In this document: positions 1 to 6,847 of the stretch, piece after piece | How the letters are laid out: the number at the start of each line of letters is the position of its first letter | How positions within the stretch are numbered: the first letter of the stretch is position 1 | Origin: an uncultured Clostridiaceae bacterium | Lineage (GTDB): Bacteria > Bacillota > Clostridia > TANB77 > CAG-508 | Direction of reading: 5' to 3' | Length of the DNA stretch: 19,039 nucleotides | NCBI GenBank assembly: GCA_958417695.1 | Contig: CATZDQ010000006.1 | Span: 1 to 19,039, forward strand | The notes under the pieces: model-generated | Databases searched by the model: none | Told to the model about the DNA's origin: nothing | Seen by the model: only the letters and a program-made list of their open reading frames with translations | Translations under genes and position numbers: made by a program

Positions 1-529
1 CAACTGCTGTTCCTGAAGATCCATTTACTAATAATGCTGGTATTCTTGCAGGTAAAACAGTTGGTTCTTGTAATCTATCGTCATAGTTTGGCATAAATTC
101 TACAGTATTTTTTTCTATATCTGTAAGCATATATTCTGAAATTTTGGACATTCTTGCTTCTGTATACCTCATAGCTGCTGCACCGTCACCATCTATCGAT
201 CCAAAGTTACCATGTCCATCTATTAAGGGATATCTAAGTGAAAATTCTTGTGCCATTCTAACCATGGCATCATATACAGAAGAGTCTCCATGTGGATGAT
301 ATCTACCTAATACAGAACCTACTGTATTAGCACACTTTCTATATGGCTTGTCTGCTGTAATTCCATCTTCATACATAGCATATAAGATTCTTCTATGAAC
401 TGGTTTTAATCCATCTCTTACATCTGGAAGTGCACGTGATACAATAACGCTCATGGCATAATCAATATAAGCAGTTTTCATCTCCGTTTCTATATTCCTT
501 GGTATAATTTTTCCGTCTCTGTCTTCCAT
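1..529 (-). CDS. gyrA: DNA gyrase subunit A, N-terminal part (partial at window edge)
   Basis: This is the first 176 codons of GyrA, the DNA breakage-reunion subunit of gyrase, which introduces negative supercoils with GyrB. The translation starts MEDRDGKIIP. It carries the HPHGDSSVYDAM helix at residues 78-89 and the active-site tyrosine in AAMRYTEARM at Tyr122, the same number as in E. coli. The quinolone-determining positions are Ser83 and Asp87, the susceptible-type residues. The start is the ATG at 529-527, 14 bases after a GAAAGGA Shine-Dalgarno. An out-of-frame ATG sits closer to that site (543-541) but leads only to a short frame. The gene runs off the left edge. It has its own promoter and a short hairpin in the leader, so it is not simply the last gene of the upstream operon. 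Identification is certain. Confidence 0.98.
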   Translation of the reverse strand, partial: MEDRDGKIIPRNIETEMKTAYIDYAMSVIVSRALPDVRDGLKPVHRRILYAMYEDGITADKPYRKCANTVGSVLGRYHPHGDSSVYDAMVRMAQEFSLRYPLIDGHGNFGSIDGDGAAAMRYTEARMSKISEYMLTDIEKNTVEFMPNYDDRLQEPTVLPARIPALLVNGSSGTAV

Positions 530-552
530 TTTTTTATTACCATTCCTTTCAT

Positions 553-574
553 GTAAAATATGTGCTTATTTTAC
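553..574 (-). promoter_or_regulatory. Hairpin in the gyrA 5' leader
   Basis: An 8-bp perfect inverted repeat (GTAAAATA, 6-base loop, TATTTTAC) ends two bases before the GAAAGGA ribosome binding site of gyrA. It lies downstream of the proposed promoter and so would be in the mRNA. It is all A/U except one G-C pair, and so weak. A regulatory role is only an inference. Confidence 0.4.
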
Positions 575-590
575 TTTTTAATCTCTTTGT

Positions 591-619
591 ATTATACTAA
601 AACAAGCCTCATTATGCAA
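591..619 (-). promoter_or_regulatory. Candidate sigma-A promoter of gyrA
   Basis: Read on the minus strand, a perfect -10 (TATAAT, 596-591) follows TTGCAT (619-614) with a 17-base spacer. The -35 matches only TTG of the consensus, so strength relies on the -10. The leader to the gyrA ATG would be about 55 bases. Confidence 0.6.
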
Positions 620-708
620 GAAAAAAGGCAAAAAAACTTACGGAAATTTGGTTATTTTAGAACTTTTTTCCTATCATTTTCTCACCTTGTTTTTTATACT
701 TATTTTTT

Positions 709-1443
709 TCAAATAAGTTTGTTTGCTAAAGCTAATTGTTCTTCACTTAAATTAAATTTTCCTCCATTATTTTTTATCAAAATATGTACATTCTCTATTA
801 TTCTTGCTTGTTTTATAGTATTCTCTAAAGGTATTAAATTTTTTAATTCTGATTTTAATTTTTGATATTCTTTTTGCATTCCTTCAAAATTTTCTTCTTT
901 ATAATAATTATTCCAGTTATTAGAATATTTTTGTACTTTTTCTGCACTTTCTAATTGTTTATGAAATTCATTTTCTATATTATTAGCTACATTACTTAGA
1001 ATTACATTTTTTCCTTGTTTAATTGTTTTTATAATTGTATTTGGTATTATACCCGTTTTAGCTGTTTTATTTAATGTAAAATCAATTAAATTGGATATAC
1101 CATCTATAATACCACCATTCTTCACTGCTGCATTTACTTGTGATATGTTTTCAAAATTACCAGTAACAATTCCTATTGCACTCTTTCCTAAATCAATTGC
1201 AGAGGAAACTACTTTTTTAATACCTTGTCCAAAACCTTCTTTTAAAATAGTATCTTTTATTTCTATAACTTGATTTTCAATTAAATCTGGTAACAATATT
1301 CTAAGACCAATATCTAAACCCGTATTGATTGTTTTTCCTAGAGTTGTCTCTAAAAAAGATTTTTGTTCTTTCTCTTTCGTAATTTGTGAATTCAATTGTG
1401 GTACTTCTTTACTATTTTCTACAGTCAATAAATTTTCTTCCAT
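709..1443 (-). CDS. Unrecognised 244-aa protein, last gene of the VirB4-like operon
   Basis: I do not recognise a named family. The protein has no clear N-terminal signal peptide. It opens with a polar stretch of about 30 residues. Residues about 35-145 form a glycine-containing, moderately hydrophobic region with repeated small-residue spacing (GLDIGLRILLP, GFGQGIKK, GKSAIGIVTGN, NGGIIDGISN), which could form amphipathic or membrane-associating helices. Residues about 160-244 are a charged helical region, probably coiled coil, ending in LSEEQLALANKLI. The ATG at 1443 follows GAAGGTGAG at good spacing. It lies 70 bases after the ATPase gene in the same orientation with no terminator seen between them, so co-transcription with the VirB4-like genes is likely. 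A substrate, membrane partner or assembly factor of that apparatus are all possible; none is shown. Confidence 0.75.
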   Translation of the reverse strand: MEENLLTVENSKEVPQLNSQITKEKEQKSFLETTLGKTINTGLDIGLRILLPDLIENQVIEIKDTILKEGFGQGIKKVVSSAIDLGKSAIGIVTGNFENISQVNAAVKNGGIIDGISNLIDFTLNKTAKTGIIPNTIIKTIKQGKNVILSNVANNIENEFHKQLESAEKVQKYSNNWNNYYKEENFEGMQKEYQKLKSELKNLIPLENTIKQARIIENVHILIKNNGGKFNLSEEQLALANKLI

Positions 1444-1513
1444 GACTCACCTTCTTTTTTAATTATTTTTTATTAAATATTTATTTAATAGAAAAACCAT
1501 GTTTATTATTTTT

Positions 1514-2806
1514 TTATATGTGATTTATTCTTTGTTTTTTAAAAAAAGAATGATACCAAATTTTTATTTTTCTATTTTTTAATTTTATTATTTTATCTGA
1601 TATTTTTTTATATTCTTTTTCTATATTTTTATCCTGTGTTTTTTCAAAATTTTTATTAATAAATATGTTATATTTTTCATTCAATTTTATTTTTCCTATA
1701 ATAAAAAAATTATGAAATATATTATTAATGATTTTATCATCTATTGCATTTTTATTATATTTATTAATAATTAATTTTATTTTTTCTTCTTTTATATTCC
1801 ATTGTTTTACATACATATCTAATAATCTTTTTGATTTTTCTATTTCTAATAAATTTCCTTCCATTAAAAAAATATTAATATCGCTATTTTCTATAATATT
1901 TTTTGTATAGTCAAAAAAACATTCTGAAGAAGTATCTATTAAAACGTAATCATATTCCTGTTTTATTTTATAAATAATTTCAAATATTTTATTGCTATTT
2001 ATCTTGTATTTACTATCAAACATCAAATTAATTCCTGATATTAAATCTAAATTTTTATTTATTTTTATAATTAAATCTTTTATATTTAATTTTTCATAAT
2101 TTAAATGATTTTCTTTTATTTTTTTCTTTATTTTTTCTGGATATTTATTTACACCAAGAATGGTATGCAAACTATTGTTAAGAATATCAAAATCTATTAT
2201 AGCTATTTTATAATTATTTTGAATCAAATGATTTACTAAATGAATAGAAAATATACTTTTTCCAACACCACCAGTCCCTAAGATACTAATTACTTTTTTA
2301 CTTTCTTTTATTTCTTGTTTATATAAGTTTTTAGTACTTAAAACCGGTATCTTTTTATGATTTATTTTATTATTTTTTTCTATATTATTTTCATTTAAAA
2401 ATTGTTTTAATTTTTCTACCTCTTCTTTTGATTTTTTGTTTTGTTTTATATGATTATTTTTTATAGCCTCTATTATTTTTTTAATTTCCATTTCATGATG
2501 ATAAAAAATTTTATATATTTCCTTTTTATTATATAAGTTTTCTAAATATTTATTTTCTTTTTCTAATATAAAAATAATTTTTACTTGTTTATTTTTTTCT
2601 TTAATTTTTTTTATTATTTTACTTTCTAATAATTCTCCATTTAATAATTCACTAATAATTAAAAAATCTATTTTTTTATATTTTTCTAGTATTTCAAATA
2701 TGCCTTCTGGATATTGTATATCTTTTGTTAATATTTCTATTCCTTTTTCTTTAGATAATTTTTCATTTAAATTTTCATTGCCTATAGCCGTAATAACTTT
2801 TATCAT
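1514..2806 (-). CDS. CpaE/TadZ-like (MinD/ParA superfamily) ATPase with receiver-like N-terminal domain
   Basis: A 430-aa protein. Residues 1-120 look like an alpha/beta receiver-type domain without obvious phosphoacceptor signature, as in CpaE and TadZ. A charged linker covers about 121-170. The C-terminal part is a MinD/ParA-type P-loop ATPase: VISILGTGGVGKS (Walker A 177-184), IAIIDFDILNNSLHTILG (switch region, 201-218) and YDYVLIDTSSE (Walker B, 285-295). The signature lysine of the deviant Walker A (KGGxGK) is replaced by Thr178, while Lys183 is kept. CpaE/TadZ proteins localise pilus or secretion machinery, which fits the adjacent VirB4-like ATPase genes. The start has AAAAGGAGG upstream. 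The gene is extremely AT-rich (sampled lines 13-17% GC), with long Ile/Lys/Asn runs. Family-level call is firm; the role is inferred. Confidence 0.8.
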   Translation of the reverse strand: MIKVITAIGNENLNEKLSKEKGIEILTKDIQYPEGIFEILEKYKKIDFLIISELLNGELLESKIIKKIKEKNKQVKIIFILEKENKYLENLYNKKEIYKIFYHHEMEIKKIIEAIKNNHIKQNKKSKEEVEKLKQFLNENNIEKNNKINHKKIPVLSTKNLYKQEIKESKKVISILGTGGVGKSIFSIHLVNHLIQNNYKIAIIDFDILNNSLHTILGVNKYPEKIKKKIKENHLNYEKLNIKDLIIKINKNLDLISGINLMFDSKYKINSNKIFEIIYKIKQEYDYVLIDTSSECFFDYTKNIIENSDINIFLMEGNLLEIEKSKRLLDMYVKQWNIKEEKIKLIINKYNKNAIDDKIINNIFHNFFIIGKIKLNEKYNIFINKNFEKTQDKNIEKEYKKISDKIIKLKNRKIKIWYHSFFKKQRINHI

Positions 2807-2829
2807 TTTTTTTATTTCCTCCTTTTTAT

Positions 2830-4653
2830 TTATTCTATTATATTTTTTTCAAAATCAGCAGCTTCTATTTTTATTAACATATGGTCTTCTCCCACAAACA
2901 TTAAACATTCTCCTCTCTTTAAAGATTTTATTTCCACTTTTTCTTTTTCTGATAAATTTGTATATTCTGCTAATAGTTTTATATTTTCCTCCTCTAAAGA
3001 AAAAAAAGTTTTAATACTAGAATTATTCAGAATACTTTTTCCATAAGTTCCATTATCTAAACTAAATAAATCTGATACATCTTGCGTAATTGCTACTCCA
3101 CTACCTCCATATTTTCTAATTGTTTTAAATATTTTATAAATAAAGCTAGCTACTTCTTTATTAGAGGTTACACCTATCAATCTCCATATCTCATCTAAAT
3201 AAATTGCTTTTTTTACTTTTCTATCTTTTTTTATTTTATCCCAGAATAATTCTGTAAATAAATACATTCCATATTTTAAATTTTCTTCTCCTAATTCATA
3301 TACATCTGCTATAATTAATGAATTATTTAATTCTATATTGGTATATTGATTAAAAAATTTTAAAGAACCTTTTATAAATGGCATTAGTTTTATTTTAAAA
3401 TGAACTGTTTTTTTATCTTTTTCTAATATCTGATAAAAATCTTCTAATAATGGCATATCTTTACTTTCTTTGAAGATATTTTTTTTATTTCTTCCTATTT
3501 TGTATAAACTTTTATCATTAAATGTAATTCCTTTTATTTTGTATACTTCTATTATCTTTTCTTCTAAAATAGCTTTTTCTTCTTCATCTATATTTCCAAA
3601 AATCAAATTAAAAAATCCAATTAATTTTATAATTTTAGTAGCTAAATATCCCTTTTCATTTTCTTCTAGACTTTCTTCTCGAATATCAAAAATATTTATA
3701 TATGTATTAGAACTTGGTCCTATTTTTAATAATGTTCCATCTAAATTTTTACATAGATTGGTATATTCTCTATCTGGATCAATAATATATTGTTCTATGC
3801 CCATTAATCGATATCTTAATGCAATTAATTTTATATAAAAAGACTTTCCTGCTCCACTGGTTCCAAATATACACATATTCGCATTTTTATATTTATTTTT
3901 TTGATAACGATTTATAAAAACTAAAGAATTATTATAAATATTACTTCCAATAAAAATACCTTCTTCATCAAATATAGTAGAAGAAATAAAAGGATAAGTA
4001 CAAGTCAGACTAGAAGTTAAAACATTTCTTTTAGCCACTTCTTTTATTTCTTTTTGATTTTGCATAAATGGTAATGTTGCTAAAAAACACGGTTCTTCTC
4101 TAAAATAGGCTCTTCTTGTTTGTAGACCCTTACTTTGTGTCATTGCCTCCACCTTGTTTAACATATATTCTAATTCTTTTTTATCTTCTGCATAGATTGT
4201 TAAATATATATACAAATAATATAAATCTTCATTATTAATTTGTATTTCTCTACGAATATATTTGGCATCTTGATAAGTAAAAGCAGCTATTTCAATATCT
4301 TCTCTATTTTCATGATTATTTTTTAAATCTACCCCTACATTCCCAATATGATAGGTTAAATCTTTTATAACTTTATAAGCATCTTGCTTTTCATAAAAAA
4401 TAGAAATATAAACATTTATGTTTGAATCTACAATAGATTTTAATAATAAATCATTTTGTTCATGATAATAATTTACAATTAGCAAGGATGCATAATATAA
4501 ATTATCTATTTCTATATATTTTGGATTTGAAAAATTTATATAACTGGGACTTAAGTAATCTTTTGTAGAAAAACTGCCAGAGATTTTATTTTTTTCATTT
4601 AAATATTTTATTTTTGAAAAATTCATATTTTTAAATAATTCTAATAAATACAT
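2830..4653 (-). CDS. VirB4/TraC-like type IV secretion ATPase, ATPase portion
   Basis: A 607-aa protein with the VirB4/TraC architecture. Residues about 1-215 resemble the second half of the VirB4 N-terminal domain. The RecA-like motor follows, with Walker A GTSGAGKS (264-271), YIIDPDREY (289-297), Walker B KAIYLDEIW (482-490), and the RKYGGSGVAITQD segment (513-525) holding the arginine and glutamine motifs typical of the family. VirB4 ATPases energise substrate transport or assembly in type IV secretion systems at the inner face of the membrane. The ATG follows AAAGGAGG by 3 bases. The preceding gene supplies what looks like the missing first VirB4 segment, so the pair together (about 797 aa) equals one full-length VirB4. 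No relaxase, VirD4-type coupling protein, VirB6 or cell-wall hydrolase of a conjugation system is visible nearby. Confidence 0.88.
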   Translation of the reverse strand: MYLLELFKNMNFSKIKYLNEKNKISGSFSTKDYLSPSYINFSNPKYIEIDNLYYASLLIVNYYHEQNDLLLKSIVDSNINVYISIFYEKQDAYKVIKDLTYHIGNVGVDLKNNHENREDIEIAAFTYQDAKYIRREIQINNEDLYYLYIYLTIYAEDKKELEYMLNKVEAMTQSKGLQTRRAYFREEPCFLATLPFMQNQKEIKEVAKRNVLTSSLTCTYPFISSTIFDEEGIFIGSNIYNNSLVFINRYQKNKYKNANMCIFGTSGAGKSFYIKLIALRYRLMGIEQYIIDPDREYTNLCKNLDGTLLKIGPSSNTYINIFDIREESLEENEKGYLATKIIKLIGFFNLIFGNIDEEEKAILEEKIIEVYKIKGITFNDKSLYKIGRNKKNIFKESKDMPLLEDFYQILEKDKKTVHFKIKLMPFIKGSLKFFNQYTNIELNNSLIIADVYELGEENLKYGMYLFTELFWDKIKKDRKVKKAIYLDEIWRLIGVTSNKEVASFIYKIFKTIRKYGGSGVAITQDVSDLFSLDNGTYGKSILNNSSIKTFFSLEEENIKLLAEYTNLSEKEKVEIKSLKRGECLMFVGEDHMLIKIEAADFEKNIIE

Positions 4654-4665
4654 AATCCTCCTTTT

Positions 4666-5238
4666 TTATATCTCATTTTTCATTTTAAAATACATTCTAT
4701 TATTTAAAAAAGAAAATAGTATTTTTTTTATTTCTTCTTTTTTATTAATAGAAAATACTATATTTCCACATCTCGATAAAGCCTCTTTTATTTTAAAAAA
4801 TTGATCATTTAATTCTTCTATTAATATATTTTCTAATTTTTCTTCATTTGGAGAATTTTTAATAATCATATAAAAATTTTTATTGGATGACTTTTTAGTT
4901 TGATTTAATTCTTTTATATAGGTAATATAATTTTCTGAAATTTGTTTGATTTTTTCATTTTCTAATTTTTCTTGGGATTTTATTTTAGAAATATTTTTAT
5001 TTAAATCTTCTTTATTACTTTGAATTAAAATTTGAATTGGAAATGAACAAGTTTTTAAAAAAATCTTATAAGAATTTAAAATAGCTTCTTTTTCAAATTG
5101 TGATTTTAAATGATAATTAATTGGTATCACTTTTAAAATTTTTAAATAGGTTTTATCTTTTAATTGTATAATACCATTATCTAAAATAGAATCAAATGGT
5201 AGCCAATCTTGTACGGAACAAGGGGTTTTCTTTTTCAT
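4666..5238 (-). CDS. N-terminal segment of VirB4-like protein encoded as a separate 190-aa gene
   Basis: The sequence begins MKKKTPCSVQDWLPFD and continues with a GIIQLKDKTYLKILKVIPINY stretch, the pattern seen at the N-terminus of Gram-positive VirB4/TraC-type proteins. The rest is a charged alpha/beta region with a helical middle (residues about 85-125) and ends at residue 190 before any ATPase motif. The stop at 4668-4666 is 12 bases before the ATG of the ATPase portion, which has its own strong AAAGGAGG site, so this reads as a natural gene split rather than a recent frameshift. It is the first gene of the operon, with AAAGGAAAG just upstream of the ATG and a good promoter 25-55 bases further upstream. 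Domain assignment rests on pattern recognition and is moderately sure. Confidence 0.7.
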   Translation of the reverse strand: MKKKTPCSVQDWLPFDSILDNGIIQLKDKTYLKILKVIPINYHLKSQFEKEAILNSYKIFLKTCSFPIQILIQSNKEDLNKNISKIKSQEKLENEKIKQISENYITYIKELNQTKKSSNKNFYMIIKNSPNEEKLENILIEELNDQFFKIKEALSRCGNIVFSINKKEEIKKILFSFLNNRMYFKMKNEI

Positions 5239-5265
5239 ATCTTTCCTTTCTTTTTATTTACTTTT

Positions 5266-5294
5266 AGTTTACATAGTTTTTTATAAAATGTCAA
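5266..5294 (-). promoter_or_regulatory. Promoter of the VirB4-like operon
   Basis: On the minus strand a perfect TTGACA (5294-5289) is followed after 17 bases by TAAACT (5271-5266). It lies just upstream of the 190-aa gene and downstream of the peptidase terminator, making the four genes 5238 to 709 an independent transcription unit. Confidence 0.75.
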
Positions 5295-5333
5295 GAAAAA
5301 TCGTAAGACAAATATCGACAGATTATTTCTATT

Positions 5334-5365
5334 AAAAAAAGTGACTATTTAAAATAATCACTTTT
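5334..5365 (-). terminator. Rho-independent terminator of the M14 peptidase gene
   Basis: On the minus strand, AAAAGTGA pairs with TCACTTTT, the stem extends through a few weaker pairs, and the 3' arm continues into a run of seven T. The 5' arm overlaps the stop codon of the peptidase gene (5366-5364). Confidence 0.88.
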
Positions 5366-6281
5366 AACAATTTTCTAAGGCTACTAAAAATATTTCTTCT
5401 ACTTCTTTATATATTTCTTCTGCTTTATCTAATGGTAATGGGTTTCCTTCTTCACCGTGACCAATTTCTATGGTATATCCTGGTTTTTGATAAGTATCTA
5501 CAAACCAATCTTTATATCCAGCAAAAGAGGAATTATAATTTGGTTTTGTTAGGGTATATCCACTTACTTTTTCAAATAATTTTCCTATTGCATATGCTCT
5601 ATTATCTTCTTTTCCAAAATATCCCTCGTAGATTTCTCCTCCTTGTGAATGTAAGGAGATGGTCATATCAAATTTTAATAAATCTGTAATTTGTATCATA
5701 TTTTTCGTTTCTATTTCTGATATGGCATTTGGTCCAGGATAATCTCTTGGACCTGCTTTGCTAATCCCTATTTTCTTTTTATTTTTTACAGCTTGTTCCC
5801 AACCAGTTGGATAATTTAAATTTAAATCTACCCCCCTAATATTGGCTTTCCAATTCCACAATTGATTGCTATAGGGTTTCCAAATTTCTTGATATTTTTC
5901 TTGTGTCATTATTTTTTTATCTTTTAAACATAAATTAACGCCATCTGGATTAACCATTGGTATAACAAATAAACTAGTTTTTCTCCATAAATCTTCTATA
6001 TTATATCCTTTGTAATTTTGTTTATTTTGATATAAGAATAAATATTTTTCTATAAATAACATTATAATTAAACTTGTTATCCACTCGTTTGCATGATGAG
6101 AAGCATTTATACATAATTTTCTATTCCCTTCTCCTATTTTTAAATAATATATTTCTTCTTCTAAAGTACTTTTCCCTAAATTTTTAATCAAAAATAATGG
6201 ATATTCATAATTTAAAAATAATAAATCACTTTTTAATCTATCATATGTATATTCTTGATTGGTTTTAATAATTCTTTTCAA
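5364..6281 (-). CDS. M14-family zinc metallocarboxypeptidase (gamma-D-glutamyl-diaminopimelate peptidase type)
   Basis: A 305-aa single-domain M14 peptidase. Zinc ligands are visible as SHHANEW (H63xxE66) and SLHSQGG (H211). NPDGVN (111-116) and NIRGVDLNLNYPTGW (147-161, Arg149) form the substrate site, and YTIEIGHG (269-276) supplies the catalytic Glu272. This subgroup cleaves gamma-D-Glu to diamino-acid bonds in peptidoglycan peptides. No signal peptide is present, so a cytoplasmic role in muropeptide recycling, or release by another route, is inferred. The start is TTG at 6281-6279, chosen because AAGGAG lies 6 bases upstream and no ATG is placed better. The gene has its own promoter and terminator and is separate from the VirB4-like operon. 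A role as cell-wall hydrolase for that apparatus is possible but unsupported, since it lacks an export signal. Confidence 0.88.
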   Translation of the reverse strand: MKRIIKTNQEYTYDRLKSDLLFLNYEYPLFLIKNLGKSTLEEEIYYLKIGEGNRKLCINASHHANEWITSLIIMLFIEKYLFLYQNKQNYKGYNIEDLWRKTSLFVIPMVNPDGVNLCLKDKKIMTQEKYQEIWKPYSNQLWNWKANIRGVDLNLNYPTGWEQAVKNKKKIGISKAGPRDYPGPNAISEIETKNMIQITDLLKFDMTISLHSQGGEIYEGYFGKEDNRAYAIGKLFEKVSGYTLTKPNYNSSFAGYKDWFVDTYQKPGYTIEIGHGEEGNPLPLDKAEEIYKEVEEIFLVALENC

Positions 6282-6316
6282 AATACGCTCCTTATTTAAC
6301 TTGTTTTTCTTTTATT

Positions 6317-6345
6317 ATTGTATTTTAAAAAATTTTTTTTATGAA
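6317..6345 (-). promoter_or_regulatory. Candidate promoter of the M14 peptidase gene
   Basis: On the minus strand TTCATA (6345-6340), 17 bases, TACAAT (6322-6317). The spacer and upstream DNA are long A and T tracts, which could act as bent DNA or an UP element. It lies about 36 bases before the TTG start. Confidence 0.5.
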
Positions 6346-6357
6346 TTTTTATTTTTT

Positions 6358-6387
6358 TTGAATAAAAAAAATTTTTTAACACATAAT
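6358..6387 (+). promoter_or_regulatory. Weak candidate plus-strand promoter
   Basis: TTGAAT (6358-6363), 18 bases, CATAAT (6382-6387). It would fire away from the peptidase promoter into the non-coding stretch ending at the 6805-6841 hairpin. In such AT-rich DNA chance matches are common, so this is only suggestive. Confidence 0.25.
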
Positions 6388-6389
6388 AA

Positions 6390-6847
6390 GCATATAAGGT
6401 TAATATTAGTTGAACGAAGAGGAGTATGAGGTTTTTTATAGAGCTTTATATTGTTCGAACAAAGATATATTATAGTTTAAGAAAACCTTAGATTATATTA
6501 TGTCGGCGTTGTAGAGTATATTATTTGTATGTAAGCTATACTTTTATAAAATATTTTTTTAATTATATTTTGTATCTATATGTGTGGTTGTAATATAAGT
6601 AATATATTTGAGTTAAGATTGCTTTTATATATAATAATGGTTGTTAATAGTCCTATATGGATGAATATGGTTATTATGTGTGTATTGGTAGTCGAGCAAC
6701 TAATCAATATGTGTGGTCTATAGCTTATTTATATAGCAATATATATTAGGTTAGACGATTATGCCTATTGGTTTGAGCTGAAGATTAATATTAGCTTTAT
6801 AGAATAATAGAGAGTAGATTATCATTATCTACTCTCTATTAATTTTT
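6390..6847 (+). ncRNA. Candidate plus-strand structured RNA between the peptidase gene and gyrB
   Basis: About 450 bases with no convincing protein gene. By hand count, bases 6381-6800 hold about 77 G and 28 C on the plus strand, a strong skew opposite to the flanking minus-strand genes, whose plus strand has more C than G. Local pairings occur: GAGGTTTT (6429-6436 area) with AAAACCTT (6483-6490 area) around the 12-base palindrome TTGTTCGAACAA (6451-6462), and GTCTA with TAGAC near 6716-6756. ATATGTGTGGT occurs twice (6578-6588 and 6707-6717). The stretch ends in a 15-bp hairpin followed by AATTTTT, in the right orientation to terminate a plus-strand transcript. It does not match any RNA class I know. 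Both existence and boundaries are inferred. Confidence 0.3.
6805..6847. terminator. Strong hairpin after gyrB, possibly bidirectional terminator
   Basis: AATAGAGAGTAGAT (6806-6819) and its exact complement (6827-6840) enclose a 7-base loop; one more T-A pair extends the stem to 15 bp. It begins five bases beyond the gyrB stop codon, so it likely ends the gyrB transcript, although the minus-strand side lacks a clean T run (ATTCTAT). The plus-strand side is followed by AATTTTT, which would also end rightward transcription. Confidence 0.7.

Noticed and set aside
699..717. 7-bp hairpin at the stop codon of the 709-1443 gene as a terminator
   Set aside because: All A-T except one pair, and followed on the coding strand by TATAAAAAAC, not a T run.
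560..865. Plus-strand open frame of 101 codons
   Set aside because: It is antisense to the end of the 709-1443 gene and to the gyrA promoter, lacks a ribosome binding site, and is rich in Phe/Leu/Ser as expected for the antisense of an AT-rich gene.
709..6281. Integrated conjugative element between gyrB and gyrA
   Set aside because: No integrase, relaxase, coupling protein, transposase or flanking att-like repeats were found; only VirB4-type ATPase genes.
6580..6723. 47-codon plus-strand frame starting MCGCNISNIFEL
   Set aside because: No Shine-Dalgarno precedes it, composition gives odd Met/Cys/Val content, and a frame of this length is expected by chance. The region is better treated as non-coding.
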